Assembly: GCF_003721515.1 (NCBI RefSeq)
Contig: NZ_RJJD01000021.1
Location: 1 to 64,000, forward strand
Length of the DNA stretch: 64,000 nt
Source: Rufibacter latericius
GTDB lineage: Bacteria; Bacteroidota; Bacteroidia; Cytophagales; Hymenobacteraceae
Direction of reading: 5' to 3'
Shown: in pieces, positions 35,406-44,466 of the stretch
Layout: every line of letters begins with the position of its first letter
Numbering within the stretch: the first letter of the stretch is position 1
The notes under the pieces: generated by a model
What the model was told of the DNA's origin: nothing
Seen by the model: only the letters and a program-made list of their open reading frames with translations
Database searches by the model: none
Made by a program: the position numbers and the translations under genes

Positions 35406-36953
35406 TTAATGCACCTCTACCGGCACGTTGGTGTTCTTTTTGAACTTCTGCAGGTACAGCAGTGGAATGGAGCACAGCATAATCATGCCCGAAACCCAAA
35501 ACGCATCGGTGTAAGACAGCAGGGCCGTCTGTTTCATGACCATTCCTTCCACCGCTTTGTAGGCGGCTTTCTGGGCATCCATGAACGTGTAGCCTTTGCT
35601 GATGAAGTTCTGCATGAGGCCTTGCAACCTTTGGGAGAAAACCGGGTTGTACTCGTTGATGTTCACCAGCAGGTTATTGCGGTGGAAGCCCTGGCGCACG
35701 TGAATGAGCGTGGTCAACGCCGCAATCCCGAATGAACCGCCCAACTGGCGCATCATGTTGTTCAAGCCGGTTCCCTGTCCAATCTCAGAGCCTTTCAGAT
35801 CCTGGATAGCCAAGGTTGTCAACGGTACGAACAGCAAGGCCATCCCGATACCCCTGATCGCCAGTGGCCAGAAGAAGTCACCAGTGCCCGAGAGCAAGGT
35901 AGAGTGGTTCATCATCATCGCGAAGACGAAGAATAAAAGCATACCGCCCGTAGCCATAAATTGGGCCGGAACGCCTTTCTGCAGCATCTTGCCAATGAAC
36001 GGCATCATCATGATGGTAAACACCCCGCCTGGCAGCAACAGCTTACCCGATTGCTGCGCCGTGAAGCCCAGCAAGCCCTGCGTGAACACCGGGAACACGA
36101 ACATGGAACTGTACAACCCGAAACCCAACACGAAGGACGTAAACATCCCCACCGAGAAGCTCCGGTGCCGCATGATCCTGAAGTTCACAATAGGGTACTC
36201 AAACGTGAGCTCGCGCCAGATGAAGAGCAGCGTCCCGATGACCGCCGTAGCTGACAGCACAATGATGTAGGTGGCCGCAAACCAATCCTCGGTCTCCCCT
36301 TTCTCCAGCACAATTTGCAGACTACCTACGGCAATGGCCAACAGCGCAATGCCCCACCAGTCCACCGGCTTACCGCCTAGCTCGCGCGGGGTCTTCTTGA
36401 TAAATAGGTACGTGGCAATGGCCGCCATAATTCCCACCGGAATGTTCACGTAGAAAATCCAGGGCCAGGAGTAGTTATCGGTGATGTAGCCCCCGATGGT
36501 GGGTCCCAAGGTAGGTCCTACCACGGCACCCAGACCGAACAATGCGGTAGCGGTTCCTACCTGCTCCTTCGGCCAGGCTTCCAGCAGAATGGATTGGGAG
36601 GTGGACAACAAGCCGCCCCCGGCCAAACCCTGCAGAATCCTGAAGATCACCAGTTCCTCCAAACTCGTAGCGTTTCCGCAGAGGAAAGACACCAAGGTGA
36701 AGACGATGATGGAGAACAGGAAGTAGTTCTTGCGGCCAAACCTACTGCCCAACCACCCTGACATAGGCAGGATAATCACGTTGGCCACGGCGTAACCCGT
36801 CACAATCATGGCTACGTCTTCCAGCGTGGCACCCAGGTTTCCCTGAATCTGGGGCATGGCGACGTTCACGATGGTGGTGTCAATGAGCTCCAACAGTGCC
36901 GCCGAGATCACCGTGATGGTGATAGCCCATTTTTTTAATCCGGTTTCTGCCAT
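35406..36953 (-). CDS. DHA2-family MFS drug exporter (EmrB-like)
   Basis: A 515-residue proton-driven multidrug exporter of the inner membrane with 14 predicted helices. Family marks are ELIDTTIVNVAMPQIQGNLGA in helix 1 (with the D-x3-VNVALP-type motif), GWLGSRFGRKNYF after helix 2, RILQGLAGGGLLSTSQ in helix 4 and LGAVVGPTLGPTIGGYI in helix 5. With the periplasmic adaptor (2 nt upstream) and the TolC-like channel it should form a tripartite EmrAB-TolC pump. Substrates unknown. It is the last gene of the tetR operon. Confidence 0.93.
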   Translation of the reverse strand: MAETGLKKWAITITVISAALLELIDTTIVNVAMPQIQGNLGATLEDVAMIVTGYAVANVIILPMSGWLGSRFGRKNYFLFSIIVFTLVSFLCGNATSLEELVIFRILQGLAGGGLLSTSQSILLEAWPKEQVGTATALFGLGAVVGPTLGPTIGGYITDNYSWPWIFYVNIPVGIMAAIATYLFIKKTPRELGGKPVDWWGIALLAIAVGSLQIVLEKGETEDWFAATYIIVLSATAVIGTLLFIWRELTFEYPIVNFRIMRHRSFSVGMFTSFVLGFGLYSSMFVFPVFTQGLLGFTAQQSGKLLLPGGVFTIMMMPFIGKMLQKGVPAQFMATGGMLLFFVFAMMMNHSTLLSGTGDFFWPLAIRGIGMALLFVPLTTLAIQDLKGSEIGQGTGLNNMMRQLGGSFGIAALTTLIHVRQGFHRNNLLVNINEYNPVFSQRLQGLMQNFISKGYTFMDAQKAAYKAVEGMVMKQTALLSYTDAFWVSGMIMLCSIPLLYLQKFKKNTNVPVEVH

Positions 36954-36955
36954 CT

Positions 36956-37996
36956 TTATTCTTGAATCAGAACTGATGTTTTCACACTCATGCCAGGGCG
37001 AAGTCTTTTCATCAGCTCAGGAGAGGCGTTGATTTTAATTTTAACGGGTACGCGTTGCACCACTTTCACGAAGTTACCGGTGGCGTTGTCTGGCGGCAGC
37101 AAAGAGAATTTGGCACCAGTAGCGGGTGAGAAGTTGTAGATTTGCCCTTCTACCTTGGCATCTGGGAACGCATCTACCTCAATCTCCACTTTCTGCCCTT
37201 CGCGGATTTTCTCCAGTTGGGTCTCTTTGAAGTTAGCCGTCACAAAGATGCTGTTGTCATTCACAATAGAGAACAGGCTTTGCCCGGCTTGCACCAACTG
37301 GCCTTTCTGCACATTTTTCTTAGACACAATACCGCTGGCCGGTGCCGTAATGGTGGTGTAAGACATCTGCAGTTTCGCGAAGTCTACATCGGCTTGCCGC
37401 TGGTTTACGCCGGTGTTGGTCACCGTCAATTGCGAACGGGTGGTACCCACTTGCTGCAACGCGGCTTTGTACTGGTCCTGCGCGGCCTGGTAGTTAGCCT
37501 GGGCTACGTCACGATCTGCTTTGGCTTGTTCAAACTGCTGCTGGGTAATAGAACCGTCTTTGATTAGGTTGGCGAAACGGTTGTAGTCCTGGTTGGCTTT
37601 CCAGAGGCGCACGCGGGTGGCTTCAATGTTGGCTTTGGCCGTGGTGGCGTTGGCCGCGGTGGCCGTGATTTGCGCCTGGGAAACCCCAGTGTTGGCGCTG
37701 GCTCCCTGCTGGGCGGCCAAGGCTTGCTCTACCTTGATGGCGTAATCTCGGTCATCCAGTTTCACCAGCACCTGACCTTGCGTTACGTGGGTGTTTTCCT
37801 CAAATAGGATAGTATCTACGTACCCGCTCACGCGCGCCACTACCGGACTAATATCTGCGTCAATCTGGGCATCATCGGTGTCTTCGTGCTTGCTATAGTA
37901 TAAGTATTCTTTCACGCCAAAGAATCCGCCAATAATCAGGACCAAGCCTAAGATGATGGGGATGACTTTATTGGATTTCTTTTTCTCAGTTTCCAT
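36956..37996 (-). CDS. HlyD/EmrA-family membrane fusion protein
   Basis: A 346-residue periplasmic adaptor anchored by one N-terminal helix (about residues 11-30, VIPIILGLVLIIGGFFGV). The split lipoyl-like domain (DADISPVVARVSGYVDTILFEENTHVTQGQVLVKLDDRDY and its return half near 215-245) flanks a long alpha-helical coiled-coil hairpin (about 85-200, rich in Ala, Gln and Lys). A C-terminal beta-barrel follows (FPDAKVEGQIYNFSPATGAKFSLLPPDNATGNFVKVVQRVPVKI), characteristic of EmrA. It bridges the exporter and the outer-membrane channel. Confidence 0.93.
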   Translation of the reverse strand: METEKKKSNKVIPIILGLVLIIGGFFGVKEYLYYSKHEDTDDAQIDADISPVVARVSGYVDTILFEENTHVTQGQVLVKLDDRDYAIKVEQALAAQQGASANTGVSQAQITATAANATTAKANIEATRVRLWKANQDYNRFANLIKDGSITQQQFEQAKADRDVAQANYQAAQDQYKAALQQVGTTRSQLTVTNTGVNQRQADVDFAKLQMSYTTITAPASGIVSKKNVQKGQLVQAGQSLFSIVNDNSIFVTANFKETQLEKIREGQKVEIEVDAFPDAKVEGQIYNFSPATGAKFSLLPPDNATGNFVKVVQRVPVKIKINASPELMKRLRPGMSVKTSVLIQE

Positions 37997-38013
37997 TCTA
38001 GTGTGTGCTCTTA

Positions 38014-39387
38014 TTAGTCAATGATGTTACCGGTTGATTTCAATAAGGTGTAGTACGCCAGTCCCGCATCAGCGCGGGCCAATTCCAGGTTGATTAAGGC
38101 TTGGTACAGGCGGGTCTGCGCCTCAATTCTGTCTGTGGCACTGGCTACTTTGTTTGTGTAGCGGGAAGCCTCGCTACGGTCGTTTTCCTCCGCTTGCGCT
38201 ATGGAAGTCTGTAAAATGATAATCTTGTCCAGCGCCAGCAGGTACCGTTGGTAATTCTGGTTTACCTCGGTTTTCAGTTGGTCAGTTGTCAGCTCACGGC
38301 TGATGTCCAGCTGGGTTTTCTGGATCTTGGCCTCGGCAATCTTGTTTTTATTGGTCCAGAGGCGGTCAAAGTTCCAGGCGGCCGTTACCCCCAAAGTACC
38401 CACGCTCAATGCCCCGTGAGACGGTGGAATAAATGAACCGCTCGGGTTGATGTGGTAGGCATCGGCGGCGGCTACCAGGGCAGGCAACGCATCGGCTTTG
38501 ATAGACTTGATGTTGTTGTCTGCGGCGCGGCTGTTCAGGTCAAGGACATGTAGTTCCTCGCGGTTGGTAAGGGCAGAATCTACGTAGGCAGCCAGTGAAA
38601 CCGTGCGTCCGTCCGGTGCAGCGGCGTCTTCCACTACCAGGTCATTGTTCTCAGGCAGGCCTAACAACACATTTAGGTTGTAGACCACAATCTTGCGGTT
38701 CGTTTCCAGGTCGGCACCGGTCAACTCCACGTTGCTACGTTGTAGTTGGAAGCGCAGCACATCATTTTTAGTCACAATGCCTTGCTCAAAAAACCGCTGC
38801 GATTGCTTTATCTGCTTGTCAATGGCCTGTAGGTTTTGCGCTACCACTTTCTGGCTCTGCTGCAACTTATATAGGTTGTAGTAGGCACTGGTGATGGTAT
38901 AGGCGATTTCTTCCTTGTCCTTCTCGGCATCCAGACGCGCCACCTGCGCCATGAGATCGGTAGATTCTTTTGCATACTTGAGCTTGTTTCCGGCGAAGAT
39001 GACCTCCTGCACTGATAAAGTTCCTAAGAAAGCATCGGCGCGTTTCGGTAAATAGAACGGGTCTGCTTCTTTGGACATTTGTAAGACGTTGGAAGGAATC
39101 TCAGCGTGGTTGTAGGTATAGCTGGCACTGGCTTTCGGCTTGGCTTCATCTTTTACCTGATTGTAGCGAGAAATTGCCTGGTCTACTTTGGTCTGGGACA
39201 AACGTAGCACTTTGCTGTTCTGCACACCCAGCTGCACCGATTCCTGTAAGTTCAGGTGCTTCGCATCTTGTGCCGCCACAGGTTGGGAGAAAGCCATCAT
39301 CAGGCTAAGTCCCCCCATCACTGCTGCCTTTATAACTCCCCGTCCAATAACCGGATGTTCAGGAGAAGCATTGATTCTTAGTTTCAT
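38014..39387 (-). CDS. TolC-family outer-membrane channel
   Basis: A 457-residue outer-membrane efflux protein. It has a signal peptide (about 1-40, ending VAAQD) and two repeats of the OEP domain with long coiled-coil helices (LNLQESVQLGVQNSKVLRLSQTKVDQAISRY at the first, REELHVLDLNSRAADNNIKSIKADALPALVAAADAY at the second). The short length and single-operon context suit an exit duct dedicated to this EmrAB pair. Its start overlaps the tetR stop by 4 nt, and 17 nt separate it from the adaptor gene. Confidence 0.93.
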   Translation of the reverse strand: MKLRINASPEHPVIGRGVIKAAVMGGLSLMMAFSQPVAAQDAKHLNLQESVQLGVQNSKVLRLSQTKVDQAISRYNQVKDEAKPKASASYTYNHAEIPSNVLQMSKEADPFYLPKRADAFLGTLSVQEVIFAGNKLKYAKESTDLMAQVARLDAEKDKEEIAYTITSAYYNLYKLQQSQKVVAQNLQAIDKQIKQSQRFFEQGIVTKNDVLRFQLQRSNVELTGADLETNRKIVVYNLNVLLGLPENNDLVVEDAAAPDGRTVSLAAYVDSALTNREELHVLDLNSRAADNNIKSIKADALPALVAAADAYHINPSGSFIPPSHGALSVGTLGVTAAWNFDRLWTNKNKIAEAKIQKTQLDISRELTTDQLKTEVNQNYQRYLLALDKIIILQTSIAQAEENDRSEASRYTNKVASATDRIEAQTRLYQALINLELARADAGLAYYTLLKSTGNIID

Positions 39388-40016
39388 TTTATAAGTAAGT
39401 GTGTTTTTAGAGAGTCTTGTAAGTAAGCCAGCAGGCGCGGCTTCATTTCATCTTGCAGCACCTGGTCGTCCAGTAAGTCCATGTTCAGGATTTTGGAGGC
39501 CAGACGGCGCGAGTTGATGATATAGTTCACCGTCCCGAAGATGCTGACCACGGTCATTTCAATGTCAACTGGTCTGAATTCACTTTTCTGGATGCCTTCC
39601 TCCAGAATCTGGTGCACCAGCATCACATTCCGGTAAAGGTTATCTAGCACAAAATCAGTCAACTCAGAGCCGGACCGAAGCACGGAAATCTCCCGGAAGA
39701 TAATCTTGTGGAAGTATTTGCTCGTGGCCACGCGGATCACGTACAGTTGCACAATCTGGATGATTTTCTCCCAGGAGGAGGTGTCTTGCTGAGCAATCTC
39801 CTCGAAGCCTTTCTTCATGTGGCCCATCCTACGCTCCACCACCGCCATCAAAAGGCCGTCTTTGGACCCGAAGTAATAGTTGAGCATGGCCATGTTCACG
39901 CCTGCCTCTTGCGCCAGCAACCGGGTAGAAGCACCATCATAGCCCAACTCCCCGAACACGCGTTCCGCCACATTCAGGAGGTGCTCTTTCTTGTCTATTT
40001 TTTCTTTCGCAGTCAT
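39384..40016 (-). CDS. TetR/AcrR-family repressor of the efflux operon
   Basis: A 210-residue TetR-family regulator. The helix-turn-helix is at about residues 8-55 (KEHLLNVAERVFGELGYDGASTRLLAQEAGVNMAMLNYYFGSKDGLL), with a C-terminal TetR_C-like ligand domain. It is the first gene of the operon and overlaps tolC by 4 nt. A 22-bp palindrome covers its -7 box, so it very probably represses its own operon until a drug-like ligand binds. Confidence 0.92.
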   Translation of the reverse strand: MTAKEKIDKKEHLLNVAERVFGELGYDGASTRLLAQEAGVNMAMLNYYFGSKDGLLMAVVERRMGHMKKGFEEIAQQDTSSWEKIIQIVQLYVIRVATSKYFHKIIFREISVLRSGSELTDFVLDNLYRNVMLVHQILEEGIQKSEFRPVDIEMTVVSIFGTVNYIINSRRLASKILNMDLLDDQVLQDEMKPRLLAYLQDSLKTHLLIK

Positions 40017-40032
40017 TTTGTAAAAAGTCGGG

Positions 40033-40040
40033 CAAAATTA
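40033..40040 (-). promoter_or_regulatory. -7 box TAATTTTG of the efflux operon
   Basis: Exact TAnnTTTG match, 17 nt before tetR, its upstream half inside the palindromic operator. Confidence 0.6.
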
Positions 40041-40058
40041 ATCAATCGATTGATTAAT
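40037..40058. promoter_or_regulatory. 22-bp palindromic TetR operator
   Basis: Perfect palindrome with core TTAATCAATCGATTGATTAA (40038-40057) plus one more pair. It covers the region between the -33 and -7 elements of the tetR promoter, where a bound dimer would block RNA polymerase. Confidence 0.8.
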
Positions 40059-40166
40059 AAACAAGGCGGAATTTGATTTTGTTTCTTCAACTGCAACAAT
40101 TCCTTCTTGATGAGGAAGATATATTTGAATCTAGGTATTGGACTTCTCTCCCGCATAAAGGAAAAC

Positions 40167-40211
40167 CCCTGCTTGGGGGCTATTTTTGTAAAACAGCCCC
40201 CAAACGCAGGG
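40167..40211. repeat. dispersed palindrome, GC-rich variant
   Basis: CCCTGCTTGGGGGCT and AGCCCCCAAACGCAGGG around TTTTTGTAAAA. Arm sequence differs from the consensus, but both arms have changed together, so pairing is kept. Confidence 0.65.
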
Positions 40212-40233
40212 ATTGAAAAACTGCGTGTGAAAT

Positions 40234-40965
40234 CTACGTTTTAGAAAAGTTTATAAAAGAAGTAGCCACCAGCAACCCCAACAACCCGGCGGTTATAGCA
40301 GTCATGATGGTGTCATCCATGGTCATCTCGCGGTCTCTGATGGCAAACCTGAGAATGAAGGTGGGTACGGTAATGAGGATGACGATTCCCCAGAAAAGGA
40401 AAAAGGTGGATTGCAGCCCCTCTTTGGAAGAAAGTGGCAATTTAAGAGCTTCTGCTATCAGGAAGACTCCGAGCACTAAACTACTGAGGTATTGCAGGAT
40501 ATGGTAGCCGGGTACGGCGTGCCCTACCAGCTCATACCGGGTGCTTAACAAGGAAAAGTTGTTTGCGGTCCAGCCATAGTAGTGGGTAAAATCATCACAA
40601 ATCAAATGGATTACTGTTCCCAGAAAAGCAGAGATAACTACAATCAGCCAATTTTCTTTGAAGTAGGCCAGCCAGTCAAAGCCTTTGTACACCGATAACC
40701 TATTGCGTAGAAATGGTAGCGAATGGTCTATCAAAGGATTCCTAATCCAGCAATGGTAGAGAATAGCCACAACGAGAACGACCGGAATGTCAAACAGGAA
40801 AATGCCTTTTAGCGTGTGGCTGATGTCCGTTTCGGCCCGCATTCTGAAAAAGAATTCAAAATCTGGAGCCATGCTCCCCAACACCAAAGCCGTTAAAGAA
40901 ACTCGCTTATTAGATACGTATTTAAAAGGAATGATGACCGCAGGGTGCGAGAAAGTAAAAGGCAT
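40234..40965 (-). CDS. DUF4184 membrane protein
   Basis: A 243-residue inner-membrane protein of DUF4184. The start MPFTFSHPAVIIPF, the LGSMAPDFEFFFRM block, and GTVIHLICDDFTHYYGW (His and Asp/His cluster) are the conserved parts, similar to the metal-binding pattern of YdjM/hydrolase-like membrane proteins. About six hydrophobic segments are seen. Function is unknown; membrane metal-dependent hydrolase activity is a guess from the conserved His/Asp. Monocistronic, with lepA downstream on the same strand reading away. Confidence 0.8.
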   Translation of the reverse strand: MPFTFSHPAVIIPFKYVSNKRVSLTALVLGSMAPDFEFFFRMRAETDISHTLKGIFLFDIPVVLVVAILYHCWIRNPLIDHSLPFLRNRLSVYKGFDWLAYFKENWLIVVISAFLGTVIHLICDDFTHYYGWTANNFSLLSTRYELVGHAVPGYHILQYLSSLVLGVFLIAEALKLPLSSKEGLQSTFFLFWGIVILITVPTFILRFAIRDREMTMDDTIMTAITAGLLGLLVATSFINFSKT

Positions 40966-40989
40966 ACTGCATGGCTGAAATGTATGAAA

Positions 40990-41015
40990 AAACCCGATGC
41001 CTTCACATCGGGTTT
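40990..41015 (-). terminator. terminator of lepA
   Basis: AAACCCGATG pairs with CATCGGGTTT (loop of 6 nt) and a T6 run follows on the minus strand. Confidence 0.8.
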
Positions 41016-41019
41016 CAAA

Positions 41020-42807
41020 TCAATCTAGTTTAAGAACTGCCAGGAAGGCTTCCTGCGGTATTTCCACGTTGCCCACTTGGCGCATACGCTTCTTCCCTTT
41101 CTTCTGCTTTTCAAGGAGTTTCCGTTTACGGGAAATATCCCCGCCGTAGCACTTGGCCAATACGTTTTTACGAAGGGCTTTCACCGTCTCCCGGGCGATA
41201 ATCTTCTGCCCGATTGCGGCCTGAATAGCGATCTCAAACATTTGGCGTGGCAACAATTCCTGCAGTTTCTCGCAGAGGCGTTTGCCCCAGTCATAGGCTT
41301 TATCACGGTGCACGATGGCACTCAGGGCATCCACTTTCTCGCCGTTCAACATGATGTCCAACTTTACCATGTGCGATTCCCGGAACCCGATGAGTTCGTA
41401 GTCCAGGGAGGCATAACCGCGGCTGATGGTCTTCAGTTTATCAAAGAAGTCAAACACGATTTCGGCCAATGGCATCTCAAACACCAATTCCACGCGGTCG
41501 GCGGTCAGGAAGTTCTGGGCCTTCAGGATGGCGCGTTTGTCCATACAAAGGGAGATGATCGGGCCGATGTACTCCGCTTTAGAAATGATCTGCGCCTTGA
41601 TGAACGGCTCCTCAATGTGGTCAATGAAGTTAGGCTCCGGCATCTCAGACGGGGCATTCACTTTGATCTCGCCGTCTTTGGTCGTGAAAGCCTTGAACTG
41701 CACGCTTGGTACCGTGGTGATCACGGTCATGTCAAATTCGCGCTCCAGACGTTCCTGCACAATCTCCATGTGGAGCATGCCTAAGAACCCGCATCGGAAT
41801 CCGAAGCCCAAAGCAGCCGAGGTTTCTGGTTCCCACACTAACGAAGCATCATTCAACTGAAGCTTCTCCATGGAAGAACGAAGCTCTTCATATTCAGTTG
41901 TTTCCACCGGATAGATACCCGCGAATACCATCGGCTTCACCTCTTCAAACCCCTGAATCTGGATGGTGTCTGGGTTGGCAGCCTGGGTAATGGTATCCCC
42001 TACTTTTACTTCTTTTGCGTTCTTGATACCCGAGATCAAGTAACCCACATTTCCGGCGCCCATGATCTGCTTGGGTTCCTGGTTCAGCTTGAGTACGCCA
42101 ATCTCGTCCGCCTCGTATTGTTTGCCGGTGGCAATGAATTTTACCTTGTCGCCTTTGCGCAACGTGCCGTTCATGATCCGGAAGTACACCTCAATACCGC
42201 GGTACGAGTTGAACACCGAGTCAAAGATCAAAGCTTGCAACGGAGCATCGGGGTCACCTTTGGGAGCCGGAATGCGTTCGCAGATGGCAGCCAGGATTTC
42301 GGCAATGCCGATGCCCGCCTTCCCTGAGGCATGGATGATATCTTCCTTCTCGCAACCAATCAGGTCAATAATCTGGTCACTTACCTCCTCCGGCATGGCG
42401 TGCGGCAGGTCAATCTTGTTCAGAACCGGAACAATCTCCAGGTCGTTGCCAATGGCCAGGTACAGGTTAGAGATAGTCTGGGCTTCAATCCCCTGGGAGG
42501 AGTCCACAATCAGGAGAGCGCCCTCGCAGGCGGCAATGGAACGAGACACCTCGTAGCTAAAGTCCACGTGACCAGGCGTATCAATCAGGTTCAGAATATA
42601 GTCTTCCCCTTTATAGTTATAGTTCATCTGGATGGCGTGGCTCTTGATGGTGATGCCGCGTTCCCGCTCCAGATCCATGTTATCCAATAACTGGTGCTGC
42701 ATTTCCCGCTCGGTCACCGACTGGGTAAACTCCAGCAGACGGTCGGCCAGGGTACTTTTGCCGTGGTCAATATGCGCAATGATGCAAAAATTGCGGATGT
42801 TCTTCAT
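41020..42807 (-). CDS. lepA: elongation factor 4 (LepA)
   Basis: A 595-residue ribosome-associated GTPase. Start [17 protein letters not shown] (G1), [11 protein letters not shown] (G2 region), [12 protein letters not shown] (G3) and LNKIDLP (G4) define the G domain. The EF-G-like domains II, III and V and the LepA-specific C-terminal domain ([22 protein letters not shown]) follow. It is thought to back-translocate or remodel stalled ribosomes. Length is that of the family (~600). Preceded by a consensus -7 box. Confidence 0.97.
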   Translation of the reverse strand: MKNIRNFCIIAHIDHGKSTLADRLLEFTQSVTEREMQHQLLDNMDLERERGITIKSHAIQMNYNYKGEDYILNLIDTPGHVDFSYEVSRSIAACEGALLIVDSSQGIEAQTISNLYLAIGNDLEIVPVLNKIDLPHAMPEEVSDQIIDLIGCEKEDIIHASGKAGIGIAEILAAICERIPAPKGDPDAPLQALIFDSVFNSYRGIEVYFRIMNGTLRKGDKVKFIATGKQYEADEIGVLKLNQEPKQIMGAGNVGYLISGIKNAKEVKVGDTITQAANPDTIQIQGFEEVKPMVFAGIYPVETTEYEELRSSMEKLQLNDASLVWEPETSAALGFGFRCGFLGMLHMEIVQERLEREFDMTVITTVPSVQFKAFTTKDGEIKVNAPSEMPEPNFIDHIEEPFIKAQIISKAEYIGPIISLCMDKRAILKAQNFLTADRVELVFEMPLAEIVFDFFDKLKTISRGYASLDYELIGFRESHMVKLDIMLNGEKVDALSAIVHRDKAYDWGKRLCEKLQELLPRQMFEIAIQAAIGQKIIARETVKALRKNVLAKCYGGDISRKRKLLEKQKKGKKRMRQVGNVEIPQEAFLAVLKLD

Positions 42808-42826
42808 AGAAATCAGTTACAATCAA

Positions 42827-42834
42827 CAAAGATA
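42827..42834 (-). promoter_or_regulatory. -7 box TATCTTTG of lepA
   Basis: Exact TAnnTTTG match 20 nt before the lepA start. Confidence 0.5.
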
Positions 42835-43039
42835 AGAAAGAAAACCGAGCCTCTGGAACGCATCTGGGAGCTTGCGTTTAATTTTTACGTTTCCTGCGGT
42901 GTTTTGGAGCTGTTTTCTTTAAATAACCCATAAAACCTGCTTCCTTTTGCCTAATTCATTTTAGCCCCTGTAAATTTCTGGTTTCTGACTCCTCTTCTTC
43001 TGCCTGATGCCGTATAACTGCACCTAAACAGTAGTAATC

Positions 43040-43600
43040 ATGGCAGAAAATAAAGATACAGGGGTGTTCAAAGGAACGGAGGGGCACATGGCCGAGATTG
43101 TGGAGCGGAACATCAAGGCGTTGCTGGCCCGCCGGAAACAGGAAGATAATTCGCGGAATCTATCTGAGCGGATTTCCGATGCCGTGACGAAGTTCACAGG
43201 GAGTATGCTGTTTGTGGTCATCCACTTACTGATGTTCGGGATTTGGGTAGTTTGGAACCTGGGTTGGCTGGGCCTTCCGCCCTTTGATGAGTCTTTTGTA
43301 GTGCTGGCCATGTTCGCGTCAGTGGAAGCCATTTTCCTGTCCACATTTGTGCTCATCAGCCAGAACCGTTCCAGCATTCAGGCAGACAAACGTGCCGATC
43401 TTGATCTACAAGTTAGTTTACTGGCCGAACATGAAATAACGCGTTTGGTAACCTTAGTCACCGCCATCGCCCAGAAAATGGATATCCAGGAAGCCCATGA
43501 CCCCGAGATCAATGAACTAGCCCATGATGTGCAGCCCGAAAAAGTGATGGACACCATGGAAAAGCACCAGGAGCACATAGAGGAAAATAAAAAGAACTAA
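43040..43600 (+). CDS. DUF1003 membrane protein
   Basis: A 186-residue inner-membrane protein of DUF1003. The family block is RISDAVTKFTGSMLFVVIHLLMFGIWVVWNLGWLGLPPFD (helix 1) then FASVEAIFLSTFVLISQNR (helix 2) and ADKRADLDLQVSLLAEHEITRL. Helices span about 54-75 and 88-106, followed by a cytosolic acidic coiled tail. Function is unknown. Monocistronic; it faces the TRIC gene with one degenerate palindrome copy between. Confidence 0.85.
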   Translation: MAENKDTGVFKGTEGHMAEIVERNIKALLARRKQEDNSRNLSERISDAVTKFTGSMLFVVIHLLMFGIWVVWNLGWLGLPPFDESFVVLAMFASVEAIFLSTFVLISQNRSSIQADKRADLDLQVSLLAEHEITRLVTLVTAIAQKMDIQEAHDPEINELAHDVQPEKVMDTMEKHQEHIEENKKN

Positions 43601-43615
43601 ACAGAAAGCCGGTCT

Positions 43616-43651
43616 GCTTTGGACCTCTTTTCCTGAAACAGCCTTAAAACC
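43616..43651. repeat. dispersed palindrome between convergent genes
   Basis: CTTTGGACCTCTTTT and GAAACAGCCTTAAAACC; pairing is partial, but it lies where a terminator for DUF1003 or TRIC would be expected. Confidence 0.5.
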
Positions 43652-43655
43652 AACC

Positions 43656-44291
43656 TTATTCTTCTGGGTTCAAGTTTGGAAAGGCCCATTTCAGCCGCAC
43701 CGCCAAAATCCTGATTAAAATAATGATGGCAATGGCAATCCAGACGGGAACGCCGGGCGGTACGGGAGCCAGACGCATGAGCAGGTAAGACGCACCTCCC
43801 ACCAGGCAGGCCGTGGCGTACACCTCCCGGCGGAAGATCAAAGGAATCTCGTTGCATAGAATATCCCGCACTACTCCCCCGAAAACGGCGGTCACCACGC
43901 CCATGACCAAGGCAATCAACGGCGGCACTCCCAACCGGAGCGCTTTTTCCATACCTAAAATAGTGAACAGCGCAATACCCACGGTATCAAACAAAAACAT
44001 GGTTCTCCTGAACCGCCCTATTTCCTTTCTGAATACCAGCGTCACCATTACGGCAATAAAAACGGTCACCAATAGCCTTTCCTCCTGAATCCAAACCGGT
44101 CTTAGGTTCAGCAGCAAGTCCCGTACCGTACCTCCGCCCAAAGCCGTGGCAAACGCGATAACAGAAGCCCCAAACGGATCCAGCTTTTTGTCAATGGCGG
44201 TTTGGGTGCCACTGATGGCGAACACAAAGGTGCCTATCACATCAATAAAAGGAATGAGCGCTAAGGGAGGAAGTTCAGGCATTGGCTTCAA
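43656..44291 (-). CDS. TRIC-type cation channel (UPF0126, YadS-like)
   Basis: A 211-residue inner-membrane protein with seven hydrophobic segments in two internal repeats, matching the bacterial TRIC (UPF0126/YadS) family. Each repeat has a Gly-rich motif: ALGGGTVRDLLLN in the first and AVFGGVVRDILCNEIPLIFR in the second. Family members are K+-selective monovalent channels. An internal ATG three codons in is an alternative start. Single gene. Confidence 0.9.
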   Translation of the reverse strand: MKPMPELPPLALIPFIDVIGTFVFAISGTQTAIDKKLDPFGASVIAFATALGGGTVRDLLLNLRPVWIQEERLLVTVFIAVMVTLVFRKEIGRFRRTMFLFDTVGIALFTILGMEKALRLGVPPLIALVMGVVTAVFGGVVRDILCNEIPLIFRREVYATACLVGGASYLLMRLAPVPPGVPVWIAIAIIILIRILAVRLKWAFPNLNPEE

Positions 44292-44349
44292 TTTTTGGTA
44301 AACTACGCAAAAGCAGCCAGCCGCGGTACCTGATTCTGAACGAAAGCCA

Positions 44350-44385
44350 TTTTGAGGCTGTTTTAAAGAAAGTACCCCTGAAACC
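44350..44385. repeat. dispersed palindrome, degenerate, upstream of icmF
   Basis: ATTTTGAGGCTGTTTT and AAGTACCCCTGAAACC. Between the divergent TRIC and icmF genes, thus not a terminator position. Confidence 0.4.
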
Positions 44386-44466
44386 CTACAAGAGAGTTTA
44401 CCCCACCTCCTCCATTCTATCTGAAAATTCGTACTTTCGCATACCGTTCACTAGCTAACCTAACAA

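Noticed and set aside
41077-41784. 235-codon frame opposite lepA
   Set aside because: Antisense to a conserved gene with high third-position GC, a usual source of long false frames.
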